From: Channallabes apus | Taxonomy: Eukaryota > Chordata > Actinopteri > Siluriformes > Clariidae | Direction: 5' to 3' | NCBI GenBank assembly: GCA_030522415.1 | Contig: CM060107.1 | Location: forward strand, 48,266,307-48,330,306 | Length of the DNA stretch: 64,000 nt | In this document: in pieces, positions 32,499 through 42,955 of the stretch | How positions within the stretch are numbered: the stretch's first letter is position 1 | Layout of the letters: the number at the start of each line of letters is the position of its first letter | The notes under the pieces: model-generated | What the model was told of the DNA's origin: nothing | The model's database searches: none | What the model saw: the letters and a program-made list of their open reading frames with translations, nothing else | Position numbers and translations under genes: made by a program

Positions 32499-33028
32499 GT
32501 ACCCCCTCTCCCAGAACCGGCCTCCTGAGGGAGGCGAGGGCGCCCCCTACGCGCCGTCGGAGGGAGTGAGGATGCACCTGCTTGATGGAGATGCCGGCGG
32601 GCGGGGCGACCCGGCGGTCGCGGAGCCGGGCGATCCGGCCGTGCCCTGTGGAAATCCGAAATGAGTTCTTGACTCAGTATGTCCCGGGCCGGGACCCAGC
32701 TCCGCTCCTCCGGACAGTACCCCTCCCACTCGACTAAGTATTGCAATGCACCCGCTCTCCTTCGTGAGTCCAGTAATTCTTTTACCCGGAACGCGGGGGC
32801 GCCCCCGATGTCCACGGCCTCAGGGAGTGAAGGTTCCGCTGTTCCTTCATCCAGTGGGCCCCGGACCACCGGCCTGAGAAGAGAAATATGGAAAACAGGG
32901 TTAATGCGAAGATGTGCAGGGAGAGAGAGTCTATATGAGACGGGGTTTATTTGCGCTGATATGGGAAATGGACCGATGAACCTGGGGGAGAGTTTCTTGC
33001 AAGGGAGGTTGAGGTGAAGGTCCCACAC
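32444..33028 (-). pseudogene. Chromovirus integrase C-terminus and chromodomain
   Basis: The frame begins with integrase tail text ([31 protein letters not shown]), then a chromodomain: [36 protein letters not shown], with the aromatic cage residues and the VEWEGY core. It ends in a long Pro/Arg tail reaching into the LTR. Chromodomains steer integration to marked chromatin. The frame overlaps the end of the 1091-residue pol ORF but in another phase, so one indel near 32990-33010 separates it from pol. Confidence 0.85.
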
Positions 33029-36000
33029 CCGAGAGCCACACCCGATCGCCTACCTGGAGCGGAGGACTTTCCCGTCGTCGCCTATCGGCATACCTTTTGA
33101 AGCGCTGCACTGCGCGGGAGATTTTTGTGTGTGCGTCTTCCCACACCTTCTCCGCTTTACTAAACCATTCGTCCACCACAGGTACTTCGGTGGGAGTGGC
33201 GTCCCATGGACACAGCGGAGGTTGATAGCCTAATATGCACTGAAACGGCGTTAGGCCGGTAGAGGAGTGGCGTAGCGAATTTTGTGCATATTCCGCCCAG
33301 AGTAGGCAGTCAGCCCATTCATGTTGTCTGCTGCTACAATATGCTCGAAGATATCTGCCGAGTTCTTGAACAGTCCGCTCTGCCTGCCCATTAGACTCGG
33401 GGTGATAGCCCGACGTTAGGCTAACAGTGGTCCCCAATTTCTGAAAGAATGCTTTCCAGACCCTGGCGATAAATTGGGGACCACGATCTGATACAACATC
33501 TTCGGGAATGCCGTAGCAACGAAACACTGAAGTGAATAGGGTTTCTGCCACCTGGAGGGCTGACGGAAGGGAACGAAACGGGATAAATCTACATCCCTTG
33601 GAGAACCTATCTATTACCACGAGCACTGTGGTGTACCCGTTCGAGACCGGCAGGTCCGTGACAAAGTCCACTGCGATATGGGACCACGGTTTGTTCGGCA
33701 CCGGGAGGGGCGTTAGTTTACCAACTGGTAGGCGACGGGGGTTTTTTGTAGTCGCACATATGGCGCAAGACAGAACGACCTTTTTCACGGTTTCTCGCAT
33801 TTTTGGCCACCAGAACTTTGGTTCTAACAGGTGGGTGGTGCGTGTGACGTGATGTCCTGATGCTAGACTCGTATGAGCCTCGATCGTCACTCGTTCACGA
33901 AGTGACTCCGGTATGTAGAGTCGATTCGGAGGGCAGTCCCTAGGCACGGGGTTGGACCATGCCCACTGGGCTATCTCCGACTCGATATTCCACATAACCG
34001 GAGCCACCACGAGTGACGAGGGGAGAATTGGTTCCGGATTGGTAATTGGTTCCGGCGACGGATAATAGCGGGAGAGCGCGTCCGCTTTGATGTTTTTTGA
34101 ACCGGGGCGGTACGTTATCACAAATCTGAAACGCGTGAAAAAGAGCGCCCAGCGGGCTTGACGTGAGTTCAGTCTTTTTGCCTGTTGGAGGTACTCGAGG
34201 TTACGGTGATCTGTGAGTACCGTGAAGGAGTGTTTCGCCCCCTCCAGCCAGTGTCGCCACTCCCCTAACGCCGCTTTTACTGCTAATAGTTCTCTGTTAC
34301 CGATATCATAATTCCGCTCGGCAGGTGTTAATTTCCTAGAGAAGAAAGCGCAAGGGTAAAGTTTCTCAGGGTGGCCATGACGCTGTGACAGCACTGCTCC
34401 TATCCCTACCTCGGACGCGTCGACCTCTACTATAAAAGGCTTCTCTGGGTTTGGTAGTTTTAATATAGGCGCCGTAGTAAATGCTGTTTTGAGTCGTGTA
34501 AACGCCTCACGCGCTTCCACTGGGAACTCACGGAGGCATTTCGGCTTACCTGCCAACAGTGACGTGAGCGGTGCTGCCACCATGCTGAAGCCCCGGATAA
34601 AGCGCCTGTAAAAATTGGCAAACCCCAGGAATCTCTGTAGCTCCTTCACTGTCGTGGGTTCCGGCCATTGTTGCACGGCCGCGACTTTGGCTGACTCCAT
34701 TTCGACCCCCAGTGGCCCTATGTGATAGCCGAGAAATGCCACCTCCCGCTGATGAAATGAGCATTTCTCTGCCTTCACATAGAGCCCGTGTTTGCGCAGG
34801 CGATGAAGGACGGCAGTTACGTGACTGACGTGCTCGGAATATGACCGCGAATATACTAGGATGTCATCTAAGTATATTATGACAAAACGGTTGTACATAT
34901 CCCTAAACAAGTCATTCATAAACCCCTGAAACACCGCAGGTGCGTTCACCAGTCCATATGCCATCACGTTATATTGGTAATGCCCAGATGTAGTGCTAAA
35001 CGCAGTCTTCCATTCATCACCCTTACGCACACGAACGAGGTTATATGCGCTGCGGAGGTCGGGTTTGGTGAAAATAGAGGCGCCTCGGAGCTGGTCTATT
35101 GCGGCCGGAACCAGGGGCAGTGGGTGCTTATATTTTACGGTTACTGCATTGAGCCCCCGATAATCTATACATGGCCGAAGGCCCCCCCCTTTCTTCTCTA
35201 TGAAAAAAAAACCTGCCGAGGCGGGAGACGTGGACCTGCTGATGAGCCCCTGCTGGAGTGCCTCGCTCACGTATTCATCCATGGCCCCGGTTTCCGCCAC
35301 TGACAATGGATAAATACGCGAGCAAGGAGGTGCTTTCCCCGGCAGCAGCTCGATCGCGCAGTCCCACGGGCGATGAGGGGGAAGTCGTGCAGCAGCCCTA
35401 GCACTAAACACCTGTTCAAACCTCGCATACTCTGATGGCACGTTAATTTTATGTGGGGCATTCGGACTCTCTATGGTGGTGGTTTGGACCGCCACTGTGG
35501 GCGGTGTACATGATTTGGCGCATCTAGGGGACCACAAAACGATACTTGATTGAGCCCAATTGAAATTAGGGTTATGGGCGCTAAGCCAGGGGAGACCCAG
35601 CACGACGGAATGATCAGACTGAGGTAGTACGAAGAATTTTAGCTCCTCTGTGTGACCGGGGAAAGTTAACCGCAGTGGCGCTGTGATTAATTTAATAGGC
35701 GATTGGTCTAACTCACGGCCATCTAGAGCTTTAACTGGTATCGGTTGCGGAAGCTTCGACACGGGAGCTCGCAGCGTGGAAATCAAGGCAGAGGAGATGA
35801 AGTTCCCAGCCGCCCCAGAATCTACTAAGGGGAAGACAGACACAACAGCGTTACAAAAAGACAATTGTGCTCTTAAACAAAAAGGATGATGCGTGCGGGG
35901 TGGTGTGTGTGACGTTACTTTGAGTAACGGGCAGTCCTTGATCCGGTGCCCATCCCCCCACAGTATAGACACAGGCCCGCTGTGATGCGCCTTCTTCTCT

Positions 36001-36206
36001 CCGCGATCGTGAGGCGGGAACTGCTCACGTCCATGGGCTCGGGCCGAGCTGTTTCTCCCGTATCGCGAGGAGGTCTTCGGGGCGTGTCGTAGAGGCGGGG
36101 TGGTGCTGACCTGGTGGGTGGTCGCTGGCGCTGGCTGCGGAGATGCTGGTCGAGCTTGATAGCCAGGCTGATGGTTTCGTCCAGCGAGAGGTTGGTGTCC
36201 CGGCAC
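32931..36206 (-). CDS. Chromovirus pol polyprotein: protease, RT, RNase H, integrase (1091 residues)
   Basis: One uninterrupted frame holds the protease site DSGA (residues 129-132), RT with CIDYRGLN (347-354) and catalytic YLDD (445-448), and RNase H from VEVDASEVG (593-601) with DALSR near 709. Integrase has a zinc finger whose Cys pair is CAIC (814-817) and catalytic Asp 847, Asp 907 and Glu 943. The enzymes copy the RNA and integrate the DNA. The frame overlaps gag and starts out of phase with it in the zinc-knuckle region, and the chromodomain is in a third phase, so this copy needs two frame changes to make the full protein. Confidence 0.93.
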   Translation of the reverse strand: MPGHQPLAGRNHQPGYQARPASPQPAPATTHQVSTTPPLRHAPKTSSRYGRNSSARAHGREQFPPHDRGEKKAHHSGPVSILWGDGHRIKDCPLLKVTSHTPPRTHHPFCLRAQLSFCNAVVSVFPLVDSGAAGNFISSALISTLRAPVSKLPQPIPVKALDGRELDQSPIKLITAPLRLTFPGHTEELKFFVLPQSDHSVVLGLPWLSAHNPNFNWAQSSIVLWSPRCAKSCTPPTVAVQTTTIESPNAPHKINVPSEYARFEQVFSARAAARLPPHRPWDCAIELLPGKAPPCSRIYPLSVAETGAMDEYVSEALQQGLISRSTSPASAGFFFIEKKGGGLRPCIDYRGLNAVTVKYKHPLPLVPAAIDQLRGASIFTKPDLRSAYNLVRVRKGDEWKTAFSTTSGHYQYNVMAYGLVNAPAVFQGFMNDLFRDMYNRFVIIYLDDILVYSRSYSEHVSHVTAVLHRLRKHGLYVKAEKCSFHQREVAFLGYHIGPLGVEMESAKVAAVQQWPEPTTVKELQRFLGFANFYRRFIRGFSMVAAPLTSLLAGKPKCLREFPVEAREAFTRLKTAFTTAPILKLPNPEKPFIVEVDASEVGIGAVLSQRHGHPEKLYPCAFFSRKLTPAERNYDIGNRELLAVKAALGEWRHWLEGAKHSFTVLTDHRNLEYLQQAKRLNSRQARWALFFTRFRFVITYRPGSKNIKADALSRYYPSPEPITNPEPILPSSLVVAPVMWNIESEIAQWAWSNPVPRDCPPNRLYIPESLRERVTIEAHTSLASGHHVTRTTHLLEPKFWWPKMRETVKKVVLSCAICATTKNPRRLPVGKLTPLPVPNKPWSHIAVDFVTDLPVSNGYTTVLVVIDRFSKGCRFIPFRSLPSALQVAETLFTSVFRCYGIPEDVVSDRGPQFIARVWKAFFQKLGTTVSLTSGYHPESNGQAERTVQELGRYLRAYCSSRQHEWADCLLWAEYAQNSLRHSSTGLTPFQCILGYQPPLCPWDATPTEVPVVDEWFSKAEKVWEDAHTKISRAVQRFKRYADRRRRESPPLQVGDRVWLSGVGPSPQPPLQETLPQVHRSISHISANKPRLI

Positions 36207-36934
36207 GCCAGCTCGAGCTGGATTTCTGGCTGGAGTCCATCATGGAACCGCGCGAGCAGGCTCCGCTCGCACCAGCCGCTCTCCGCAGCCATAACTCGGA
36301 ATTTGATGGCGTAATCTGCCACTGGCACACTCCCTTGCCTCAGCCGCATGAGACGCTGTTCCCCGGAACGCCCCTGGTCCGGATGGTCAAACACCGCCTT
36401 CATTGCCTCCATGAATTTCCGATAACGGGAGGTGAGCTCTCCCCCTTCGCTCCAGATGGCTGCGGCCCAATCCATGGCCGGACCTGTGAGCTGCTGTATG
36501 ACAAATCGGATTCGCTGGGTGTCAGTCATGTCGGGGTAATCCGACAGGTACAGTTCGCAGGCTAGAAAAAATCGCTTACACCCCTCCGGATCGCCGGCAT
36601 ATCTTTCCGGGGGGGTGGCGCGCGGTGGTGAGGGTGTGGCGCTTCGCGATGTTCCAGCCGGTGCTGAGGGGTCTGGGAAGGCCAGGTGTTTAACACTGTG
36701 GGCTAGGTCGCTCACCGCTCGTGCGAGCCCCTCGATCTGGAGCTGTTGCTTCTCTATGTACCGCATCGGGTTCTCATCTTCCGGCAGGGGGACACCTGCT
36801 GCGTCCTGAAAGGTTCGTCCATCTGTCATGACTGCTGCTTGTAAGAGGCGGACGCAAGTGCAGGTGAAAGTGACAGAGTCTTTATTAACACGAATAATCC
36901 CCACGAACAGAAAATCCCAAAAATAACTCCCCAC
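35915..36934 (-). CDS. Chromovirus gag (339 residues as read)
   Basis: The likely start is the Met overlapping the LTR end (ATGACAGATGG, residue about 36 of the open frame). After a variable N-terminus comes the retrotransposon gag domain: [34 protein letters not shown] and [22 protein letters not shown]. The C-terminus enters a zinc knuckle, LCLYCGG, then loses frame at a run of six C (plus strand, near 35955), so the final His and Cys of the knuckle are in another phase. The older copy at 22867-23076 shows the normal spacing. Confidence 0.88.
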   Translation of the reverse strand: MGSYFWDFLFVGIIRVNKDSVTFTCTCVRLLQAAVMTDGRTFQDAAGVPLPEDENPMRYIEKQQLQIEGLARAVSDLAHSVKHLAFPDPSAPAGTSRSATPSPPRATPPERYAGDPEGCKRFFLACELYLSDYPDMTDTQRIRFVIQQLTGPAMDWAAAIWSEGGELTSRYRKFMEAMKAVFDHPDQGRSGEQRLMRLRQGSVPVADYAIKFRVMAAESGWCERSLLARFHDGLQPEIQLELACRDTNLSLDETISLAIKLDQHLRSQRQRPPTRSAPPRLYDTPRRPPRDTGETARPEPMDVSSSRLTIAERRRRITAGLCLYCGGMGTGSRTARYSK

Positions 36935-37277
36935 TCAGTGCCGTTTCTCGTGTCAACGCGAGGCTGCTTAGTCCCGGGGTTATGACCCCTCTCCTGCCGT
37001 ATTTATCAGTCCTGGAAAGGAGAAGCAGGCTTTGTCAGCGTTTCTTAGTTACAACACAGACACACAGACTTTTACTATGCACAACGGTGGACGAACGGGT
37101 GGTTCCGGGGTCGGCTGGTTTATATAGGTGCACACAAATGGGAGACACAGGTGATTCTACCTACAGGTAATCACGACTGACATATACACACAGACACACT
37201 AGGGGGAGACAAAGGCTGCGGCTCAGTAGTCCGGGGAACCAGATCTTCTCTGAGGCCGTGGTGGTCCAGATGTTACA
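36824..37277 (-). repeat. 5' LTR of the chromovirus
   Basis: 454 bp, equal in length to the 3' LTR, with about four substitutions between them. Confidence 0.95.
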
Positions 37278-37282
37278 ATAAG

Positions 37283-37824
37283 GTATTAGTGTCAAGTTGT
37301 TTAATTACTTTTTATGGTAATTTTATATCTGATACAAAGAATGTATACGATAATGAAACACTGCATATTAAAATCTCTTTTTAGAGCAGTTGTCATGTTT
37401 AAAACACGTTACAAACATGTCTCCTTTGTACATTTCTCCATGATTTTACCCTTCCTTGTCACACTACACTGTCTAGACAAAAAATGGATTTAAATAAGCA
37501 AATACTAAAGAGCCATTCATTTTGTAATTACTGCAGTGATTAATATGTTTCATCTCACAACAACTATTTTAACTGATGCAGTGAAAAGCTTCTCATTTCA
37601 TAAACAGCCATGTTGGAAGACACATCCTTTGGTCATATTACTGTGTTACTGTGTTATATCTCCATTCCACTCAGCCATATTTGCTACCAAATCTACACTG
37701 ATGAAAATTCGTTGCAACCTCTGAATATTGTAGTTAACATCGGTTGTTAAAAACATGAAAAATAAAATGAATCCAAAATCTGATGTTTGTTGTGTGCATA
37801 ATGTCCCTGTTTGTCTATCCACAG
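37283..37824 (+). other. Receptor intron before the tail exon; no transmembrane exon seen
   Basis: I looked in three frames for a hydrophobic segment bounded by splice sites and found none. The sequence is ordinary AT-rich intron ending in the acceptor TTTGTCTATCCACAG. Confidence 0.4.
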
Positions 37825-37938
37825 ACTGTACCGGACGTCATGTACTCTACTGTACCTCACATTAACACAGCCGGAGCAGCGCAGGTCCAGATCAATGCTG
37901 GAGAGAAATCTGAACATGCCACGATTATAACAAACTAA
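37825..37938 (+). CDS. Ig-superfamily receptor last exon: cytoplasmic tail with one ITIM
   Basis: After the acceptor at 37823-37824 the frame gives 37 residues and a stop. It holds VMYSTV, an exact ITIM (V-x-Y-x-x-V), and ends in SEHATI followed by ITN. In related fish receptors, as I recall them, the tail ends with a second tyrosine motif of the type T-E-Y-A-T-I; here that Tyr is His. Phosphorylated ITIMs recruit SHP phosphatases, so an inhibitory receptor is implied. The exon begins in phase 0, while the stalk exon ends in phase 1, so at least one exon between them is missing or unseen. A second frame is also open through most of the exon, which lowers certainty. Confidence 0.65.
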   Translation, partial: TVPDVMYSTVPHINTAGAAQVQINAGEKSEHATIITN

Positions 37939-37981
37939 TACACAGTAAATATATAGAATAATGCTGAAAACATACAGTATA

Positions 37982-38570
37982 CAGTGGAACCTTGGAGCAA
38001 ACAAATGAACCTGCACTTTATCCTTGAAAAGAATTGTGACAGAGCAGTGTTTCTGGGAAGAGCAGAGAGTTTGTGTGTGTTAGTGTGTGTGAAGCAGAGA
38101 GGGTGTGTTTCAGAAACAAACACACACACACACACGCACACTACAGGCGAGAGAGAGAGAGAGAGAGAGAGAGAGTGTGTGACCCAGCACGGTGTCAAAT
38201 TATGCGCGCTCACACACATAAATGAGGCTGAGGGAGAAAATGGATTTTAAACATTCTAATGAGTATTTCTTTTCCTTTATACCCGCACACACGTGTTATA
38301 AAAAAAACAGTACACGTATGCTGTACACATGCGCTTACAAACACAAAATAAAATATGTTTTACACACACGCACGTGGTCACAGTGTTATAGTAAACAGTA
38401 CACGCGTGCACGGATGTTGATTATACCAGTGAGAGACGAGCACTAAGACCCAGCAGGAGAGACTATTTAACCACAACTTGCTCGTTTTTCAAGTAAAAAT
38501 TTATTAAAAATCACTGCTCGTCTTGCGCAACACTCACAAACCACGTTACTCGCAATCCAAGGTTTCACTG
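37982..38570. mobile_element. Tigger-like MITE, 589 bp
   Basis: The ends are CAGTGGAACCTTGGA and TCCAAGGTTTCACTG in inverted orientation, flanked by TA (37980-37981 and 38571-38572). The interior has CA and GA microsatellites (38119-38140 and 38149-38176) and no transposase. It lies 43 bp past the receptor stop codon, possibly within its 3' UTR. Confidence 0.8.
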
Positions 38571-38699
38571 TATATTAAATACATGCCATGGTGAGCACAT
38601 GATTTACAATATTTTCTTTGTTAACTATACTATTTTTTTTCAATCATATGTATGTCTTTAATCATATTTTATGTGCTTATGGATTATTGCAAATTATAT

Positions 38700-38778
38700 T
38701 GGTCTGTGTATATGTCATTTTCAGGCACGTGCAGAGCCCCCCTCTGCACGTGCCTGAAAATGACATATACACAGACCA
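38700..38778. repeat. Perfect 37-bp inverted repeat (hairpin) at a transposon end
   Basis: Arms 38700-38736 and 38742-38778 are exact complements around a 5-base CCCCC loop. The left arm consists of host flank (including the GTCATTTT target duplication) plus the first 15 bp of the hAT terminus. Confidence 0.95.
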
Positions 38779-39288
38779 GTGCTTGAGCACCCGCCCCTTT
38801 CCTCCAGGATGCCTCAAATGCCCTTTTCTTGTTTTTTTTATTTTTATTTATTTATTTTTAATGTGTATGTGCGTATGGAGCCCTGTCTTTGCCCCTCAAC
38901 AATAAAATATAACTATTAATCTCAATTTTGCTAAATAATAGGATCTGGCTTGCATCAGTCACATGACTGCCATTAACCATTGCTTGCCCTTGCGGGCAGA
39001 GCGTGCTCGTTACAAGCCGGGTACGAGCTCGCAAAGTGCACGCGCATTTTCTGCAGGCTGGGTGGTGCGGAGCTGGAGGAAAAGCAGGCAAATTAATTGG
39101 AAGGTGCAGCAATAAAACAGTAAATAGCGTATAGAGCGCACACTATAGTCTATACCCGGGGTACTCAATAGGAGGGCTCCGGTCCGCATCCGGACCCAAA
39201 TACGGTTAAATCTGGACCGACGCCAAAACTCCAAATGAGTTCTCAATGAAGTGCGCAACTGTTTCCGCGCGATATATCTGAGTCTTCT

Positions 39289-39480
39289 AGTGATCGGTCG
39301 TTCATGAATGATTCGTTCTTTTTGAATGAATCTTTAATGTGACTCAGAAGAACGAGTCGTCTCGGAGAGTGATTCGTAAATTTTCTACTGGGCACGCATG
39401 CGCAAATCATCGCAAAACCTCCGTAGGTTATGTACAGGAAACAGAATTGAAACAGCGAATTTAAGAGTGAGTGGACAGAA
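39289..39480. mobile_element. Fragment of the TAGTGATGGG hAT family
   Basis: From TAGTGATCGGTCGTTCATGAA onward it matches the left third of 24524-25125 at about 80% by eye and then loses similarity; no right end is present. Confidence 0.7.
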
Positions 39481-40370
39481 AAAATATACATTCGTGCTCC
39501 ACGTGGGAAGCAGAAAACCAATGTTCTTAATCTAGCAATCAAAAGTGGTCACCTTCTGGACAAAGATGGTTACTGTAGCAGGTGTTCCTGTCCTGCAGAA
39601 AATTGCCCTTCAAATTCTCAAGGTTTTCCTCAACCTACACTCTAAAAAATGCTGGGTTGTTTTTTTCTACCCAAACGCTGGGTTGCCGCTGTTGGGTCAT
39701 TTTTCTGGGTTATTTTCAGAGAGTTGGGTAGTTTTTGTGTAACCCAGCTGCTGGGTTGAAGTTTGCTCGGCCCCTCCCCCAAAGTTCACCGGTAGATTCA
39801 GCGGCTGTGACTCAGCTTCGTGTCTCTTGAGCTCCCACACCGCTGATGACGGTTCATCCTCCTCGGACATTTAAGGGGAAATGGCGTTAAATACAAGGTC
39901 TGTATACACATGTTCACTCACCTAATTCACATATGACTGGAACATTATTACTACTGTATATGTAACATTTATTACTGTTACCGTTTTAAGGTTACACACA
40001 AACTTTCCGGCTGGTCTGAGGTACTGGATGATAATTTAGCTGAGAATAGCTGCTAGCCACCCCACCTGTGTATGAAAGAAACGGCTAAGATGTCTGAGCT
40101 TTTTAGCTTTCTCTGTAGAATGTTTGCAGGGTTACGAAGATGGTGAAGTGATGAATGAACGCTAAACTGTTAACTGTAGTGCTAGCATGACGGAGGCATT
40201 TAGTTAGTGTTAGAATTATTTTATATGTAAAGGAGTTGATTCTACTCTCTTGTTCTCTTCCACATAGATTTGATATTAACGTGTTAAATCTTTCCTGCTG
40301 CTATCTTCCTGTCTCCTCTTGCATCTGTTCTTAAAGGTGTGAACGCTCCCACGCTCACCTTCCCATACTC

Positions 40371-40455
40371 TCTTTATGTCTCTCCCTATCTCCCCCTCTC
40401 TCCCTATCTCCCCCTCTCTCCCTATCTCCCCCTATCTCCCTCCGTCTCCTTCCCC
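40371..40455. repeat. Pyrimidine-rich minisatellite (TCTCCCTATCTCCCC)n
   Basis: About five imperfect units of roughly 16 bp. Confidence 0.8.
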
Positions 40456-41461
40456 CTCTCCCCCTAACTCGAGCCAACATCTTGTGATCTGTCTCTGCAC
40501 GGACACCTCCATCTTCCTCTCCTTCGATTCTTCGGGATCTCACCAGGACATTTACAATGGTTCATGCTCTTTGTAGTAACATATGTCTATAGCCCAGGCG
40601 TTTGGTCAAATATATATAAACCCCATCTTTTGCTGTTAATAAACAGAGACCTTTCTGACAGACAACGTGTGTGTGTGTTTGACTGAATCTCTCCTGGCGC
40701 CAGAAAAGCTTACCGAAGCACAGCGGACAGACCGAGCAACTCGCCTCTTCTACTATAAAACTTTAGAAAAACCTTACAGTCAGTTTGCTAGCATTAGCAA
40801 CCACTTTAGAACTTTATTAATCTCACTGCTTGAGACAATAAAATGCTGGTGTGTTACAAAACACTGACCCTCTCACAAATATACAGACCTGCTAACCCTC
40901 CCGATTTTCACTAGCTAGTAATTTACTCTGCGGTCAAATTTCTCCTGCGTTTCTCCCGAATTATAACAATATTTTACACCTTTCCCCCTTTGGCAAGTAT
41001 GCAAATGTATCAACAGTAATTGCATGTAAGCTAACCAGGTAGCTCTCTTTAACCAAAGTTAAATTAACTATCAGTCAGCGCGCCAACTACAGGAAAAAGT
41101 ACCACAGTTGTACAGATAACTACTAGATGGAAGTATTAATATTTTGGCGATTGTAATGTACCAGCATGACACCAGCTATGATATTTTTTCGGTAATTAGC
41201 TTAAAATCAATGCAGACCACAATATCAACTAGTCTGACATAAAGAGCTGTGTCCTAAAAGCCATGCTTATTTTGCTGTTTTATGTTTGGTAGTAGCTGTC
41301 TCCATGTTTTTGTTTTAGGTTACCTACTGTATATCCTATCTTAATGGACAGCTTTGTAATTTTTTTGTATCAATCCTATTTCACACTAAATTAATAGTCT
41401 TATTCAGTTTAATCTTTGCTATTCAACAAAATTTTAACTTTTTCGTTTCTTTCTTTCTAAG

Positions 41462-41545
41462 GTTGGAACCAACATTGTGGCTGAAGTGTCGAGGCCGTAC
41501 CCCTACATCCTGACGTTGGGAGATAATGACCAGCGCTGCTCTCAG
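41462..41545 (+). pseudogene. Exon-like fragment of a multi-copy fish protein
   Basis: An acceptor-like TTTCTTTCTAAG is followed by 28 codons including VAEVSRPYPYILTLGD and a stop (TAA at 41546-41548). The PYPYIL-LG text resembles the C-terminal part of a repeat-associated fish protein family sometimes annotated with SAM domains; this identity is from memory. The hAT at 41558 lies directly after the stop. Confidence 0.35.
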
Positions 41546-41716
41546 TAATGTTGTAATTAGTGTTGTTCCGATTCCGATACTGGTATCGGAAATGCTACCG
41601 ATACAACAAAAAAATCTGGCATCGGAATCGGCGAGTATTTGAGTCCACGTACCGATCCGATACCATTTTCCTAAACATGACCTATTTATGCCCGCTAGCT
41701 TAGCTTACTTACAGAG

Positions 41717-42244
41717 TGTCACAGCGTGCGCCTGTGATGGGCGTGCGCCCAAATTGATATCGCTCCTCGCTCACTAGTTAGGCGGCCTCCCCCCTCTTTA
41801 GGTATGTGAAGGAGCAGGGCCACAGAATCAGGCTACGGCCCATGAGCTATCGCCGCTAATGATCCCGGCGCTATAAAACACAGCGGGGAGTGTAGCTCGT
41901 TGTCTGACTGTTGGGAAGCTGGACTTTGCGACGCGGTGGATTTTATGAGAGACAGTGGCACAAGAGCGGGGCGATGTGATGCGCCCCAGAGACTTTAAAA
42001 AGGGGTTCGCCATTGATCTCCGCGAGAGGAGCGCGTGAACGAGCTGCGCGAGCTCCCGCGGCACCTTCACTTCCGCGTAGAGCCCGCCTTCGCATCCCTG
42101 CCGCCAAAGCGGAAAAGACCGCATAGAGCCTTTAACCCTTTCCTTACCCATTTTTCTAAATAAATTACCTTTTACCCTGTAAGACCTCGCCTCGTGTCCG
42201 TGTTTCATGGTGTCGCCCGTGCACTTAGGGTCGAACCCGTTACA
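41717..42244 (+). mobile_element. Solo LTR (level 5)
   Basis: The 528-bp unit begins TGTCACAGCG and ends CCGTTACA, flanked by CAGAG and CAGGG (one mismatch). It contains CTATAAAAC (41871-41879) as a TATA box and AAATAAATTACC (near 42160) as polyadenylation signal. The internal element is not in the window. Confidence 0.65.
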
Positions 42245-42290
42245 CAGGGCTAGTAGTATTTTATTTAAAAAAAGAAATGCTATATATAAT

Positions 42291-42654
42291 GGCGGCACGG
42301 TGGTGTAGTGGTTAGCACTGTCGCCTTGCACCTCCAGGGTCTGGGTTCGATTCCCCGGCCAGGCTCAATTCCCGTCTCTGTGTGCATGGAGTTTGCATGT
42401 TGTCCCCGTGCTTGGTGGGTTTCCTCCGGGTACTCCGGTTTCCTTCCACAGTCCAAAGACATGCAGATTAGGCTAATTGGCGTTCCTAAATTGACCATAG
42501 TGTGTGAATGAGTGTGTGTGTGTGTTTGTGCTCTGCGATGGATTGGCACACTGTCCAGGGTGTACCCTGCCTCGTGCCCAGAGTCTCCTGGGATAGGCTC
42601 CAGGTCCCCGCGACCCTAAATACAGGATAAAGCGGTATAGAAGATGAATGAATG
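42291..42654 (+). mobile_element. tRNA-derived SINE, second copy
   Basis: About 92% identical by eye to 23309-23676, with box B GGGTTCGATTCC and tail GAATGAATGAATG. The target duplication AATGCTATATATA flanks it (42276-42288 and 42655-42667). Confidence 0.85.
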
Positions 42655-42667
42655 AATGCTATATATA

Positions 42668-42759
42668 TACACTAATATATATATATATATATATATATTC
42701 ATTCATTTTCTATACCGCTTAATCCTGTGTTCAGGGTCGCGGGGGACCTGGAGCCTATC

Positions 42760-42802
<43 letters not shown>

Positions 42803-42955
42803 TGTTGGTCTTTCGGCTGCTCCCGGCAACGGGTCGCCACAGCGGAATAAACAGTCCGCACTACAACTTGGCACAGGTTTTACGCCGGATGCCCTTCCTG
42901 ACGCAACCCTCCCATTTTATCCGGGCTTGGGACCGGCACTGTATCATATATATAT
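42668..42955. repeat. (AT)n tracts, inverted SINE tail and a second dispersed repeat
   Basis: AT microsatellites lie at about 42672-42698, 42763-42790 and 42945-42965. 42699-42762 is the 3' tail of the SINE above in reverse orientation. 42791-42940 (GTTGTTGTTGGTCTTTCGGCTGC to GGGACCGGCACTG) is a common fish repeat I recognise but cannot name. Confidence 0.6.

Larger units (their letters stand above)
32045..37277 (-). mobile_element. Full-length Ty3/gypsy chromovirus, young insertion
   Basis: Two 454-bp LTRs flank gag, pol and chromodomain ORFs. The perfect 5-bp target duplication is ATAAG (32040-32044 and 37278-37282). The LTRs differ at about four positions, so the insertion is recent. The polypurine tract GGGAGAGGGGG (minus sense) abuts the 3' LTR at 32499-32516. 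No standard tRNA primer site is obvious beside the 5' LTR. It lies downstream of the stalk exon of the receptor gene, in antisense. Confidence 0.95.

Noticed and set aside
33532..36809. Several plus-strand ORFs of 60-140 codons across the chromovirus
   Set aside because: All are shadows of the minus-strand gag and pol genes.
37283..37824. Candidate transmembrane exon following TTTCATAAACAG near 37600
   Set aside because: The following stretch is not hydrophobic enough and has no donor site.
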